A DNA stretch of 64,000 bases from Dasypus novemcinctus (taxonomy: Eukaryota > Chordata > Mammalia > Cingulata > Dasypodidae). Location: the NCBI RefSeq assembly GCF_030445035.2, contig NC_080673.1, forward strand, positions 175,813,216 through 175,877,215. Direction: 5' to 3'. The notes under the pieces were generated by a model. That model ran no database searches, had not been told where the DNA came from, and saw only the letters and a list, made by a program, of their open reading frames with translations. Below, piece by piece: positions 1 to 11,245 of the stretch. Position 1 is the stretch's first letter. Every line of letters begins with the position of its first letter. The position numbers were made by a program, and so were the translations under genes.

Positions 1-1821
1 TGCTACTTTAAATTAAGGGATGTTTATAAACTTATAGGGCGGCAGATAAAGATATAATATATAACACAGTCCCCTTGCTCTTTAAAAATCAGATGAAATT
101 TGAGCAAAACTAAATCCTGAATAAATTAAAGACCCAGTGCTTTTCCCAACATCTATAAGAATTTGTCATTGGTAATGATGTGTACACTGGGGGTAGGAGT
201 TTACTTAAGTTTCTTCAAGATATCTGAATCAATGTTCCTTCTTTTCAAATCATTCAACTATGGATTAATTCCTTTTCCAGTGGTTGATTTCTTCATTTCC
301 TGCAGCATTCACATTAGATATTGCTCTTATTTTTTTCATTCCCCCCAAAATCACCAACATAAGTATGGAGGGTATAAAAAACAAAAGATTGAGAAACTCC
401 CCTCCAAATATAAATGTTATTACTTTAAAAAAAGACATGCTTTTTTTCCGTTGCATTTTGGATATTTAATTAATGAAAGCATTTCCATAATCTTAGAATA
501 CAGTTTTGTTTTGTTTCTCCAATGGGCTCTGTGATGACTTTTAAATGTGTCTGTTATTTTTGAATAATGGTCTAAGTGCAAAACTTCTGTAACTGATGGT
601 TGGTAGAGAGTACCGAATGTGACTATTTTAAATAAAAATTTCTCGGGGGGCTGGTAAAATTATTTTACCTGATCTATTGTCAGAAAACTTTATATTTGTG
701 TGTGTGTGTGTGTGTTCACATGTATGCATCTATTGGGGCTTGCTCAATTAAGCTGCCATCCTCCCTTCTCCTTATTGCTCAAATATATGTATGACATTCT
801 GCATCAAGGGAATACATGATTGACACAGTGCCATCTATTATTTTAATATCCTTAGTGTTGTTTAGTTGGCAATGAACTTATGATACAATGTAAAGCAAAT
901 AATTCAACTATTTTATATTTCTTTAAAGGGAGGTTCTATCTCTGTATATACAGAAAAAGAACTATTGAGTTTTTACAATGGAAAGATAATACAGGATTAA
1001 AAGAAAAAGCAGACTTCAGAAATATCAGTTTCTCAGTGGAAGTACAAATAACCATCTATTCTGTTGACCCAAAGTGTCTTTAAGTTATGGAGTAGAAAAT
1101 AACTAAGAACAAAACAAGACAAAACATTTTGCTGTGTTCATTATGGTGGCGGACACCTGGTTTCAGGGAAACATAGTTCATTAACAATAAGTTTATTCCA
1201 AGAGTTGTTTTTAACGGTACATTTTTAATGACTCTTTAAAAAAATTCTTTATATATGATTTAATGGAAACTTGAGCAAACCTTACATGAAAGCCAGGCAG
1301 ATAACATTTACAATTTTCTATTTAAAATTTCCTTTGAAGGCAAGCATCAGTTAATTAGGCTTTTTTTTTAGAACCTTTCCAAACATCAAGCCATGAGTAG
1401 TCCTATCTTCATGCTCACACTATTTCAGGCATGACAACTCACTAAAATCTAAGAAATATTTTCTCTTTTTTATTTTCCCTGTGTATTTATTTACTTCCTT
1501 ATAACTTCTGTCCTTTTGGCCAAATGACCTGTGTTCTTTCACATAATTATTCTTCAGATTTTTGGAAAAAGACAAGTTACCAAAGTAGGAACATCAAAGA
1601 AAGAAGAAATATATGAAGTGAAATTTTTAAGCTTTTAATATTTTTAAAGAAAATCTGTGCTAGGCTCCCAAATATAAATCACAAACACCTTTCAAAGTTT
1701 TTTAATAAGCAACCTAACTCAGGTTCTGTGTGCAATGGTTCAAGTTTGGAGAAGGAGAGGAAATAAAGTGAAGAGTTCCCATAAAAACTCATTGATCCAA
1801 ATAACTCAACAAATTGCTGAC
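1..1821. other. Unannotated AT-rich DNA
   Basis: No gene or repeat family is recognised. The only structure I see is the (TG)n run listed separately. Open frames here (for example 163-534 +) are short, hydrophobic and of low complexity, as expected from AT-rich non-coding DNA. Confidence 0.6.
696..714. repeat. (TG)n microsatellite
   Basis: An uninterrupted TG dinucleotide run of about nine units. It is a simple repeat and a potential length polymorphism. Confidence 0.9.
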
Positions 1822-2229
1822 TGTATTAGTCAAGGTTCTCCAGAGAAACAGAAACAATAGGATATAAGCATGTGTGTATCTGTGTGTGTGTGTACAATAA
1901 TGCAATTTATTTTAAAGTGCTGTTTCACATGATTGTAAGTGCTGTCAAGTCTGAATTCCACTGGGCAGAGCAGAGGCTTCAAATTCTTGAAGAAGTGATG
2001 TTAAAGTCTTTGTCAGAGTCTTGGAACCCTCTATTTTGACTTTTTAAAACCTCCAAATGATAATATAAGGCCCATCCTCATTATTGAGAGTAATCTCCTT
2101 TACTTAAAGTCAACTGTTGTATATGATAATCCCCTCTACAAAATACCTTCATAGTAACAACCATGCCAGTGTTTGATCAAATAACTGGACACTCTAAACT
2201 AGCTGAGCTGCCACACCAATCCTCCAACC
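1822..2229 (-). mobile_element. MLT2-like ERVL solo LTR
   Basis: The plus strand starts TGTATTAGTCAAGGTTCTC, the complement of the 3' end of MLT2-type ERVL LTRs. The same start is seen at 8414, 42280 and 48639 in this window. It contains a TG-rich stretch and the conserved tract ending near 'gtttgatcaaataactgg'. The likely 5-bp target-site duplication is ctgac (1817-1821) against ctgaa (2230-2234), with one mismatch, so the right edge is approximate. It is the most diverged of the MLT2-like copies here. No internal retroviral sequence is attached. Confidence 0.75.
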
Positions 2230-2541
2230 CTGAACTCTCAGATGTTTCTGTATTTACAAGAGAGATGAAATAAAGTGATCACCATCAAATAAGTTGGTTA
2301 TGGCAGATGCATTATTTCCAAAGGAACCATACCTGAATATACGTTGGTAAAGATAGGTTTCCCACAATCCTAAGTTTGGGTTATAGGTCAGATCAACAGT
2401 TTTGAAAGTTTCTGGACAAGCAGAATTAGCAGCAACTTGGAGAAATACAAATTTTTGTCCCCTCAGCAATACCACTGAATCAAAATTTTTTGGTTAAGAT
2501 ACCATTCATATGATTCTGGAACACAGTAAACTTTGACCACC
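2230..2541 (-). other. Unidentified segment with a 73-aa minus-strand ORF
   Basis: This segment lies between the MLT2-like LTR and the ERVK-type LTR. On the minus strand, 2254-2475 stays open for 73 codons. Its composition is not low-complexity: it includes several Cys, Asn, Tyr and Phe, and the stretch NLGLWETYLYQR. I do not recognise it. It could be a piece of a processed pseudogene, an exon of a host gene, or chance. The open frame continues on the far side of the ERVK-type LTR only in a different frame. Confidence 0.3.
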
Positions 2542-2823
2542 TGCCCCGGCCCGCGGGACGGCAACGAGGGCTCGAAACCTGCCGAGAAAGAATGGTGGGA
2601 CAAGAGACACGAAGAATGACAGCAAGACAGTGTTCTGATCAAGCTGCAAAATTTTATTGAGGGGACTGACAGGGCAGATTTGGATTCTGCCATGTTGCCG
2701 GGCCTGCCATGTTGTGGTGAATTAAGTATAGCTTACTCAAAATAGAGAGGTTGGCTCCGCTCTGGCGGTCGAGCTGCTGGCTCTGCTGAATTCGGTGTGC
2801 ACTCATTTTGACTGCTCCCAACA
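2542..2823 (-). mobile_element. ERVK-type (class II) solo LTR
   Basis: A 282-bp unit on the minus strand begins TGTTGGGAGCAG and ends CGGGGCA, so it has TG...CA termini; the TGTTGGGA start is typical of betaretrovirus-like LTRs. It is flanked by a perfect 6-bp duplication, accacc, at 2536-2541 and 2824-2829; six bases is the class II ERV target-site length. An AATAAA signal lies within it on the minus strand. It is GC- and CpG-rich compared with its surroundings, which suggests a young insertion. No proviral body is present, so it is most simply a product of LTR-LTR recombination. Confidence 0.85.
2653..2658 (-). promoter_or_regulatory. LTR polyadenylation signal AATAAA
   Basis: TTTATT on the plus strand gives AATAAA on the minus strand, in the middle of the ERVK-type LTR where the R region ends in many betaretroviral LTRs. 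Its function is inferred from position. Confidence 0.6.
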
Positions 2824-2829
2824 ACCACC

Positions 2830-5800
2830 ATTGTATAAGTTTTAGGTTTTATTTACATGTTAAAAGTAGCACTAATATTAATAATATTTAGGTCCAACTG
2901 ACATTCAACTACATAAACTTTTCTTCTCTCTCATTTAGAGAGGTAAAAAGGGAATGTAATCTTGGTTCCTCTCAACTCCAGGGAACAATCACATTTTCTT
3001 CCCTTTTTCTTCCTTCCTTTACACTTTCCCAAAGATGAATCCAAATTAAGGGGAAGAAATGCTTTTCCTTGGTATTCCTGACACCATCATCTTCCTCCAG
3101 TATATTGTTTCCAGTAATATAGTAAATATATGACCCTTGGTTCAAAAGATGTTTATGATATTGGAAACAAATTTTAAAAAGGTAATTGTTATGTATTTGT
3201 GCTCTTCCTATTAATTTGTGTTTAATATAAGTTCTCATGTATATATTTGTAGCTCTTTAATATGTACTGACTTCTCAGTAATTTCCTCAGTAGTATTGTT
3301 TCAGTCACAAATTATCTATTAAGTTATGTTTGCTACAGATTAAACTCCATATAAGTGAACTTTTATTGTAAAGACCTTATCTCATAATCTATATTTGATT
3401 TCATATTACCTTTTAAAAGTTTATGCTAATTTTATTTTGCTTTATAATTCATTGCTACTTTATTCACACAATTATTACTTCACTTATTTGGCTGACCATA
3501 TTAAATATAATTATTCTGAAGTACTTGAAAAATATTCATAAATTTCCTTTCATTAGGAATGAGTTCCTGTTCATATTGTCAAAATTGTTAACTGTTTTTC
3601 TAAACAATAAAGGTTTCAGTGTTTTGAAATTGCTTTCTGGAATTATTTCCATTTATCTGTTCTAATTTTGTGTTTTATTTTGTTCCTTTCTTTTTCTCCT
3701 TCTGTAATCACTCTTTCATGGGCAAAAGTCTTAGGCTCCTTCCCCCATACCAGATCCAGGTCTTACAATGGCATTTCCCATTCCTGTCTAACAGTGGTGA
3801 TGGTAATAATGCAGACCCAAGTAAAAAGGTGGTGGGCAGCTTTGTTCACATCACGGTAGTGTGGCTGTGAAATGTCTTCCTGTTTCCCTGGGCCACCAGT
3901 GTGCTAAAACCTGTAATATTAGATGACTGTAACCAATGCATTCTTTAATTTTTTTTTAGACTTTTTTTTTTTCACAATATAAGGACATACCTAGCCTCAG
4001 TCAATACTTTGCATGGCTCACTTCTATTGTCTTATTTGAGCAAGCAAACTGGATTTCCTTTATCCTGCAGATGTTAAATTCTGAGCTACCACTGCCTACT
4101 CCTTGACCCCAAGCCCAGAAGTACCTCAGGTTTACCTCTCTTCCATTTCTAGTGCATAAATGTATTTATCCTTATTTTAGGTCTTGCTTTATTTGTCTGG
4201 TTTTCTGTTTCATATTTTATCTATCATTGCTTGTATTTGAACCATAAGGGCTATATCAAAGAATTTTAAAACATCTTATCTGGAAACCACTTGGATTCAA
4301 TTTCAAACCTGAGTCATGATTTTCTAAGGAAAAGCCATTAGGAGGAAACTAAATCCCCAAGTTAATGGTTATGTTTAGCAGCAGGCTGTAACACATGAGT
4401 CAGAAGCCATGCTGACACTTGAAATATAGAGTCATCAGGCCACAGGAGGAAAGGCAAGCCTGAGCCAGCACTTGTGGCATATGCTGTGTGGTCAAGAGAG
4501 AGCCACATCTGCAACAACTACTATTAATGATAGCAGTCAAATATCTCAAAGCTAGTTAAGGGTATGCTATAGAAATATGAAATGAGGAACTAACAAGAAA
4601 AAAATCTATGTATCAACAACACAGCTGTCAAAGATAATTCTTTCATTTATCAGTCATGAAATGTGGGCACATGATGTCAAATGCCTTTGATCTGTGACAC
4701 ATTGCAGTCTAGCTGTAGGCCAGGATAACAGCAATAGATTCTGCCTGACGCCCACATTACTGGATGTTGTTGCTTTCACTGTGGTTTATTCTAGTCTTAT
4801 CTCTGTGGTGCCCTAGTCAAAAAAATATCTATAAGGTTTCCATGATTTTAATATATTCTTTAGAACAGAAAACTTAAAATCTGCCCTATAATTGCTTACT
4901 TGAGCTCTTTTATATATATTAGAAAAAGACCTATTGACAGTGATAAACCATTAATAAAAGAAATTTGCAAATATCAAGTAAAAATATCTTAAGGTTTATT
5001 CAGAGAAAGGCACTGAATATCTTCAGTCCAAATGTTTGTATAAACAACATATTTTAAACAACTTTTTATTAAAATGTCTATCTTTGGACATCAAATTATG
5101 TTTGGGATAATAACAATGGCAGTTTCTTGTATATTGGCCCCAAGAATAAAATATCTGCAAGAGTAAACTTTGGAATGATAGGCTTATTTTGATTAACAAA
5201 GATATACTTTGCATATTTCATTTCTGCATTTAGTAAATCTTAGAACTCTAGCTGCATTCCATTATAGTATCATCATCCATTGTGACTAATCTGAATAGTA
5301 AAAACTAGAAAATATTCAGATTATTTTAATTTTGTTGAGTGATACCCTCCAATTCTTAAGTATTTATAGGAATTAATTTGTTAGATATGATCTAAGTTTG
5401 AATTTATATATAATTTGTTCAGCTTCAATGTATAGTATATTTATTTAAACTTTAATTTTATATCCCCAGATTACAAGTATTTTTACTACAATGAACATCC
5501 TTTCAAACTTGAAGAAAGAGATAATTTCATCATTGCTTCATTGAAAGCAAATGAATATATGACTATATCTTAATCTTATTATTATTTTTGTTGTTTGAAT
5601 GCAAGACAACCAAGGTTTTGTGGAAGAATAAAAAATTTATATTCTTCAGGGACCAAGAACTTCATACTATAAAGAATGATAGAGCCTTTAGCAAATCGGT
5701 GTTACAAGGCATCAAAATATTTTTAAAGAATGTACAGTCAAAATATAAAGTGTTTGCAGGCATTACTTGTTCCACAGGCTGCTGATTTAATGGCAAATTG

Positions 5801-5845
5801 TCTTTAGTAACTTTAAGAAAACCTTTTTAATTTGAAACAAGTTTA
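2830..5845. other. Unannotated DNA
   Basis: No gene or confident repeat is seen across about 3 kb. The sequence is AT-rich with two T runs near 3950-3972. Local GC-richer patches at 3690-3910 and 4360-4800 have no recognisable coding structure; the 63-66-aa frames at 3668-3870 overlap in different frames and are probably chance. Confidence 0.5.
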
Positions 5846-7004
5846 AACTTACAAAACTGTTACATAAATCATACAAATTGCATTCGGAGGACTCCAACTT
5901 AACCTTTTCAGATACCCAGATCCAACAACATTAACATTTTGCCACATACAGCAGTTTCAGATTATTTTATGAATCCCCAAAAGAGAAAGATTATGTTTGT
6001 AAACAAATCTTTCTCCTGGGTGTGATACCTTTTGATGGCATTAAATTCAGCTGAGGGACCGTTGGCTAGATTATTTGATAAGATTGCTTTGGGCTTTTGA
6101 TTCAACTATGTCAGTGAGCATAATTCAGATTGAGACCCCAGCCCCTTGTTGGGTCCGATATAAGCGAATACTCATACAGACACAGAAAGAGACAGTGTTG
6201 ACATTTTTGATGCTGTTATGTGATAGAAAGAAGGCTCAAATGGTTGAAGCCCCAGGGGGAGACAAGCCATTTGCTTGATAGCTTATAGCTGACCTTGGGA
6301 AGAGAGTGGAATAATCAAGACTGATTTAGGAAGCCCTAAGATACAATCCCTATACCAACCTGCTGCAGAAATTGGGAAGAGCAGAGCAGTTGTGCATGAG
6401 AGAGGAACCCCAGAGGGGAAGGAGAAACCTGAACAGAGATAGGCAGCCATCTTGCTTCACCATATGGCAACACACCAAGATCAACAGTAGCTGACGTGGG
6501 TGAGAAATCATCTCTGATATTGCCTCTAGTTGGAAATTTTCATGACCTGGGAACAGTAAGCTTTTATGCCAAATATGTGCTTTTTAAAAGCCAACAGATT
6601 TCTGGTACTTTGCATCACAGGCCTTTGGCAGACTAATATACAACATTTGCTGTATCATTCCTTCTAGCCATCTAGCCATCAAACCATCAATAAATCTATC
6701 CATCTATCTATACATCTCTCTGTCTGTTGTTTATCTATTTATCAATCCCCTTTTTTGAACACTAGAATATAGGTTGTATAAACATGTTCCTTCAATATTT
6801 AATATTGCCATGTATATTTCCTAAGAACAAGTATATTCACTCATTAACCACCTTAAGTGCCATTATCATGTTCAATAAATTTAACATTCCATATTTTTCA
6901 TAAGTCCCCAAAATGTCATTTGAGCCTTTTCTCCTCCCTTGTTAGATATGGACAAGAGTCATATCTTGCAATAATGCATTTAATTGTCAATATCTTTTTA
7001 GTTG
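5846..7004 (-). mobile_element. Old L1 (L1M-type) 3' region, antisense, split by an LTR
   Basis: The plus strand reads like the complement of mammalian-wide L1 3' sequence: 'aacattttgccaca' before the LTR and 'acatttgctgtatcatt' just after it, then 'tttcctaagaacaagtatattcact' and 'aatgtcatttgagcc'. The two arms (5846-5946 and 6643-7004) join into one continuous L1 stretch when the LTR at 5947-6642 is removed. It is degenerate and has no coding capacity. Confidence 0.7.
5947..6642 (+). mobile_element. MaLR-type LTR (xenarthran variant)
   Basis: It shares the plan of the other MaLR-like LTRs in this window: a gcagttt start, the motif 'atgaatccccaaaag', a purine-rich centre with 'gacacagaaagagaca', and a 3' end 'tttctggtactttgcatca...gactaatataca'. 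It closely matches the copy cut by the window end at 63565. The L1 sequence resumes directly after it with an overlapping 'acat', consistent with a short degraded target duplication. Confidence 0.75.
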
Positions 7005-7566
7005 CTTTTCTTTTCTTTTTTTTTTTACTTTTGGGAACACATATAAAAAAGAAACTTTCCCATCTCATTCACTCCCAAGCATATCGTGCAGTGAGATTAA
7101 TCATATTCACAATGTCACAGTATTCTTAACACATTCCATGATTAAAATTTTCCCATCTCCCTAAATAGAAACCCTATAGCCTTTATGCATTAAATTCCCA
7201 TCCCCTCTGACCCCACCCCTGGCACCTGTACTCTACCTTATGTCTCTATAACATTGCTTATACTTTGATATTTCCTTTATAGTTATAATGGGACTTAAAT
7301 TTAATATCCTGAATCTATAACAAAGTATTTTTTGATACTAACTTAACCTCAAAATTGTATATAAACTGTGATCCTATACCCGTCCATGCTCCCAAGTTTA
7401 TATTGTTGTTGCCAACAATGACATGTTTATTAATTATGAGTCAAAAACTACTGATTTAGCATTATATTTTATGCATTTGACTTTCAGATCCTGTAGGAAG
7501 TAAAAAAGTGGAGCTACAAGCAAAAATTGCAATAGTACTGGCAATTAATATTACCTTATCATTACC

Positions 7567-8029
7567 TGTGGTGGTTTGAAGATGTATGTACCCCAGACAA
7601 ACATGTTCTTAAATTTAACACATTCCTATGGATGTGAAACCACTATATGGAGGAAATTTGATGAGGTTACTTCAGTTAAGAAAGTATGGTCCACCTCAAT
7701 CAGGATGTGCCTTAAGCCTATTACTGGAGTCCTTCATAAGCAGACTGATATTCAGAGAGAAAGAAAGCCACACGAAGCATGAGGTTGGACACAGAACCAG
7801 GAAGAAAAGGAAGAGACCAGGATACCATGTGTCCTGTCATGTGGCAGAGGAACCAAGGATTGTCAGCAGCCAAACCCAGAAAGCCACTGTCTTCAGGAAG
7901 GAAGCATTGCCTTGATGATGTCTTGAATTGGACTTTCTTTTAACCTCAAACCCATAAACTAAGAAATTCATATTGTTTAAGCCAACCCATTTCCTGATAT
8001 TTGCTTGAGCAGCCTAGGTAACTGAAACA
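7567..8029 (+). mobile_element. MaLR-type solo LTR
   Basis: A 463-bp unit begins TGTGGTGGTTTGAAGATG and ends GTAACTGAAACA, with TG...CA termini. It is flanked by a perfect 5-bp duplication, ttacc, at 7562-7566 and 8030-8034. Internal features shared with its relatives are 'gtaccccag', 'actggagtcctt', 'gagagaaagaaagccac' and 'gtggcagaggaaccaagga'. The 5-bp duplication fits ERVL/MaLR integrases. Open frames at 7576-7915 belong to the LTR and are not genes. Confidence 0.88.
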
Positions 8030-8413
8030 TTACCCATTCTGGAAATCTTTATTTATTCCTGCAGCCTCAATCTATGGTTTATTTTCCTTTCCTTTCAACC
8101 TACGGAACACTCTTTAGCATCTGTTCTATGGCTGGTGATGAGCTCTCTTGGTTTTTTGTTTTTTTTCAATCTGGATGTCTTATTTTTCCCTCATTTTTTA
8201 GAGACAATTTAGTCAAACAGAATCCTTGATTGACAATCTTTTGTTTTCATCTCTTCAAATCTTTTATCCAAACTTCCTTTTTGTATCTATTATTTCTGAT
8301 GAGAAATCAGTACTTAGTCTAATTAAAGTTCCTTTGTATGCAGCAAGTTGTTTTTCTCTTGCAACTTTTAGAAATATCTCTTTATCTTTGGCATTCAACA
8401 GTTTATTACATGG

Positions 8414-8870
8414 TGTGTTAGTCAGGGTTCTCTAGGGAAACAGAATCAACAAGAGATATCTATCAATAGTATGTGATTTTATCAGAGTCTCTCACATGAC
8501 TGTGGGATGCACAATTCGGGTTCTGCAGGCAGGCTACAAACAGGGGCTCCGATGAAAGTCCAATGAAGGTTCTTGACAAGTTCTGGGAGACATGGGCTGA
8601 CCAAAATGAGCTGGGAAATTCTCACTCAATGCTGAAATCAATTTCCCTTTTAAGGCATTCAACTGATTGGACAAAGCATCACTCATTGCTGATGTCAATC
8701 TCCCTGATTGATGTAACTGTAATCAGCTATCTATGATTCACCACTGCAGTAAAGTCAGTGGTGACTAAAGTCCATAAATGCCCTTGTATTACAGTTGGCA
8801 CAGTGCTTGTTTGATCAAACAACTGGGCACAATTACCTGGACAAGCTGACACATTAGCCTAACCATCACA
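8414..8870 (-). mobile_element. MLT2-like ERVL solo LTR
   Basis: The plus strand runs TGTGTTAGTCAGGGTTCTCTAG to CTAACCATCACA, 457 bp, flanked by a perfect 5-bp duplication catgg at 8409-8413 and 8871-8875. It is colinear throughout with the two LTRs of the ERVL provirus at 42280-49088, so it belongs to the same family and orientation class. It has no internal sequence. Confidence 0.9.
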
Positions 8871-8995
8871 CATGGCAAGGTGTGGGTCTATTTAAGTTTA
8901 AAATCTTTGGGGTTTATTGAGCCTCTTGGATTTGTATATTCATAACTTTAATTAAATTAGGAGGTTTTCAGCCTTTATTTCTTTTTTTTTTTTTT

Positions 8996-9097
8996 CTGAG
9001 TTTGTGAAGGTAAAGATTTATTGCTGCTTGGGATTTACTCTAGAAACCAAGAAGAGGCATGACTGGCCTAAAGAACCCCATGAGGGACCTGGGTATT
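8996..9097 (-). other. Putative 3' transduced segment of the L1
   Basis: About 102 bp lies between the terminal poly(A) and the L1's own A-rich 3' end. It is absent from all other L1 3' ends in this window. On the minus strand it contains AATAAA (TTTATT at 9017-9022) about 22 nt before the poly(A), as expected of a downstream host polyadenylation signal used by read-through L1 transcription. The target-site duplications lie outside both the L1 and this segment, so the two moved together. Its source locus is unknown. Confidence 0.75.
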
Positions 9098-9616
9098 GTT
9101 TTTATATTTTTATTTTTTATTTTATATCTTTATTTACTTACTTAATTGTATTTTTTGAAGATGCATAGATCACATAAAATGTCACATTAAAAAATATAAG
9201 AGGTTCCCATATGACCTACACCCCCCCACACACACTCCTCCGATACCACCAACCTCTTTTATCATGTGGCATATTCATTGCATTTGGTGAATACATTTTG
9301 GAGCACTGCTGCCCCGCATGGATAATAATTTACATTGTAATTTATACTCCCTCCAGTACATTCAATAGGTTATGGGAGGATATATAATGTCCAGCATCTG
9401 TCCCTGCAATATCATTTAGGACAATTCCAAGTCCTGAAAGTGCCCCCACATTACATCTCTTCTTCCCTCTCCCTGCCCTCAGCAACTATTGTGGCCACTT
9501 TCTCCACATCAATGCTACAATTCTTCCATTACTTGTCACAATAGTTCTATATTAGAATATCAGTTACTCCACTCTAATTCATATTTTATTCCTCCATCCT
9601 GTGGACACTGGGATGG

Positions 9617-10107
9617 TGTAGCAGTTTGATATGGTTATGAATTCCAAAAATAGGTACTGAATTTTGTTTTTAATTGGATCTGTACCTGCACATGATTTAG
9701 CCATGATTAGAGCATTGAGTCACCACCCACCAAGGGATAAAAGCATGGTAAAGAACAGAGTTGAGGGTTCCTGATGTTGGAGTTTTGATGTTGGAGTTTG
9801 ATGCTGAAGACTTAAGGTGGAGCCCCAGGAAGTAAGCTCACAGAGGAAAGACAAGTCAGTCCCAGGAAGAAAGGAACCTTGAACACAGAGAGAAGCAAGA
9901 CCTGGAAGAGAGGAACACAGGAAGCCTGAATACTCTCAGCCATCAGCAGCCATCTTGCTCCAACCTATGAAAATAGACTTTGGTGAGGGAAGTAACTTTT
10001 GCTTTATGGCCTGGTATCTATAAGCTCCTACCCCCAAAAAATTCCCTTTACCAAAATCAACCAATTTCTGGTATTTTGCATCAACATCCCTTTGGCTGAC
10101 TAATACA
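9617..10107 (+). repeat. 5' LTR of MaLR provirus
   Basis: 491 bp, TG...CA. It differs from the 3' LTR by scattered substitutions and by about 40 extra bases near 9665-9710. It is colinear with the 3' LTR from the gaattccaaaaatag motif to the terminal 'tttctggtattttgcatca'. Confidence 0.88.
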
Positions 10108-10112
10108 GATTT

Positions 10113-10129
10113 TGGTCCCAAGGAGTGGG
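10113..10129 (+). promoter_or_regulatory. tRNA-Leu-type primer binding site
   Basis: TGGTCCCAAGGAGTGGG begins five bases after the 5' LTR. It resembles the complement of a tRNA-Leu 3' end (TGGTACCAGGAGTGGG type). The equivalent site in the MaLR at 23369 reads TGGTACCAGGAAAGTGA, and the one at 27636 reads TGGTACCAGAAATGTGA, so three copies support the same primer. Confidence 0.75.
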
Positions 10130-10152
10130 TATGTGCTTTTGCAATTACTGAA

Positions 10153-10455
10153 ATGCTGGAATGGTTTTATAAATGGGTAAGGGGTATTTTTTGGAGGAAT
10201 TGTAGGATGCTTGATGGAAAAGGCCTAGAATGCTTTGAAGAGACTGTTGATAGCAATATGGATGCTAAAGAGACTTTTTATGATGTCTTAGAGATAAATG
10301 ATGAAACTATTATTGGAAACTGGAGGAAAAGTGATCCATGTTTTAAAGTTGCAGAGAACTTAACAAGATTAACTCCTGGTGTTTTATGGAAGGCAGAATT
10401 TGAAAATGGCAAGCCTGGACATTTAGCTGAAAAAATTTCCAAAATAAACCTGTAG
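10153..10455 (+). CDS. MaLR internal ORF, 100 aa, gag-region remnant
   Basis: An open frame of 100 codons begins 24 bases after the primer site, where gag would start. It is rich in charged and aromatic residues (MLEWFYKWVRG at the start, CFKVAENL near residue 65). Homologous but broken frames occur at the same place in the other two MaLR proviruses (around 24063-24345 and 28130-28420) and, inverted, at 25872-26084 on the minus strand. The shared landmark is a 'W-K/R-K...C-K/S-K-V-A/G-E-N' block. This is an old element-derived frame; no host function is claimed. Confidence 0.55.
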   Translation: MLEWFYKWVRGIFWRNCRMLDGKGLECFEETVDSNMDAKETFYDVLEINDETIIGNWRKSDPCFKVAENLTRLTPGVLWKAEFENGKPGHLAEKISKINL

Positions 10456-10873
10456 AAAACAGTTTGCAGTTTACAGCAAAATCAGCAAAATGCTAGACAA
10501 GAGAGATACGCTCAGGACTGAACTGTCAGGCACAAAGAAAACAGAAACTGATTCTGGAAATTCCAAGCTTCTGGAAATCAAGCTCTGAGATGAAAGTGCC
10601 CCACTGGAGGACTTGACTAAACTTGGAAATGGTAAATCAAGATTGAAGATGCAGTTATCAAGGAAAGACCTGTGGAAAGTGTTACTGTCTAATGACTTGG
10701 ACCCCTGCTTCATGCATGCTAAATCAACAGACTTTTGAGAGAACTGTATGAACAAAACCATTGTCAGCCTGGACTAAAAAAGACATGGAAAGGAGAAATT
10801 GAAAGAGAAACAGCTTTAAGATGAAAATCATGGAAGCTGAGATCTGGAATTAAGACTTCACCTTAGACCAAGA

Positions 10874-11245
10874 GTGGAATCCCACCCATGTGTCAGAGAG
10901 GGTGAGTTTGCCCCAGCAGTTGAAGAGGGTGGATGTTCCTGTTTGATGTTCTGGGAGAGTTTTGATGCCCAGGGTGCAGAGAGGGTGGAGAACATTCCCC
11001 AAGGATTACAATGGTTAAGGTCAGCACACCACAGGTATGAGAGGGTTGGACCTCTCCCCCAAAGGTTAGGGAAGGCCAGCTGGTCAACTCATTGCTCTGA
11101 GAGAGTTGAGCCTGTATGCCAAAGTTTAGGGGGAATGTTTTCTTCACATAACTGTACTAGGGGGTTTAAGAATGTAACACAAAGACTGGGTAAGGTGTGG
11201 CTATCACCCCAACACACTTGGAGGGAGAGGTCTGGAGCTTGTTGA
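10874..11245 (+). CDS. MaLR internal ORF with 20-residue tandem repeats
   Basis: A 124-codon open frame in the provirus interior. Residues 36-115 form four consecutive 20-residue units encoded by exact 60-bp periods at 10979, 11039, 11099 and 11159. The pattern is ERV-x-x-x-PQ-x-L, then a small/basic stretch ending in S/H. Unit 2 begins ERVGPLPQRLGK and unit 4 has the variant RGFKNVTQRLGK. Upstream residues look like older, decayed units. The MaLR at 23369 has shorter traces of the same repeat (around 24900-24987). The start codon is arbitrary because the frame probably belonged to a longer ORF. Confidence 0.5.
   Translation: MESHPCVREGEFAPAVEEGGCSCLMFWESFDAQGAERVENIPQGLQWLRSAHHRYERVGPLPQRLGKASWSTHCSERVEPVCQSLGGMFSSHNCTRGFKNVTQRLGKVWLSPQHTWRERSGAC

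Noticed and set aside
3668..3870. Overlapping 63- and 66-aa ORFs in a GC-richer patch
   Set aside because: They are in different frames over the same DNA, with no domain, no splice-site pattern I could support and no sign of conservation to judge.
7576..7915. 68- and 95-aa ORFs
   Set aside because: Both lie wholly within a solo LTR bounded by ttacc duplications.
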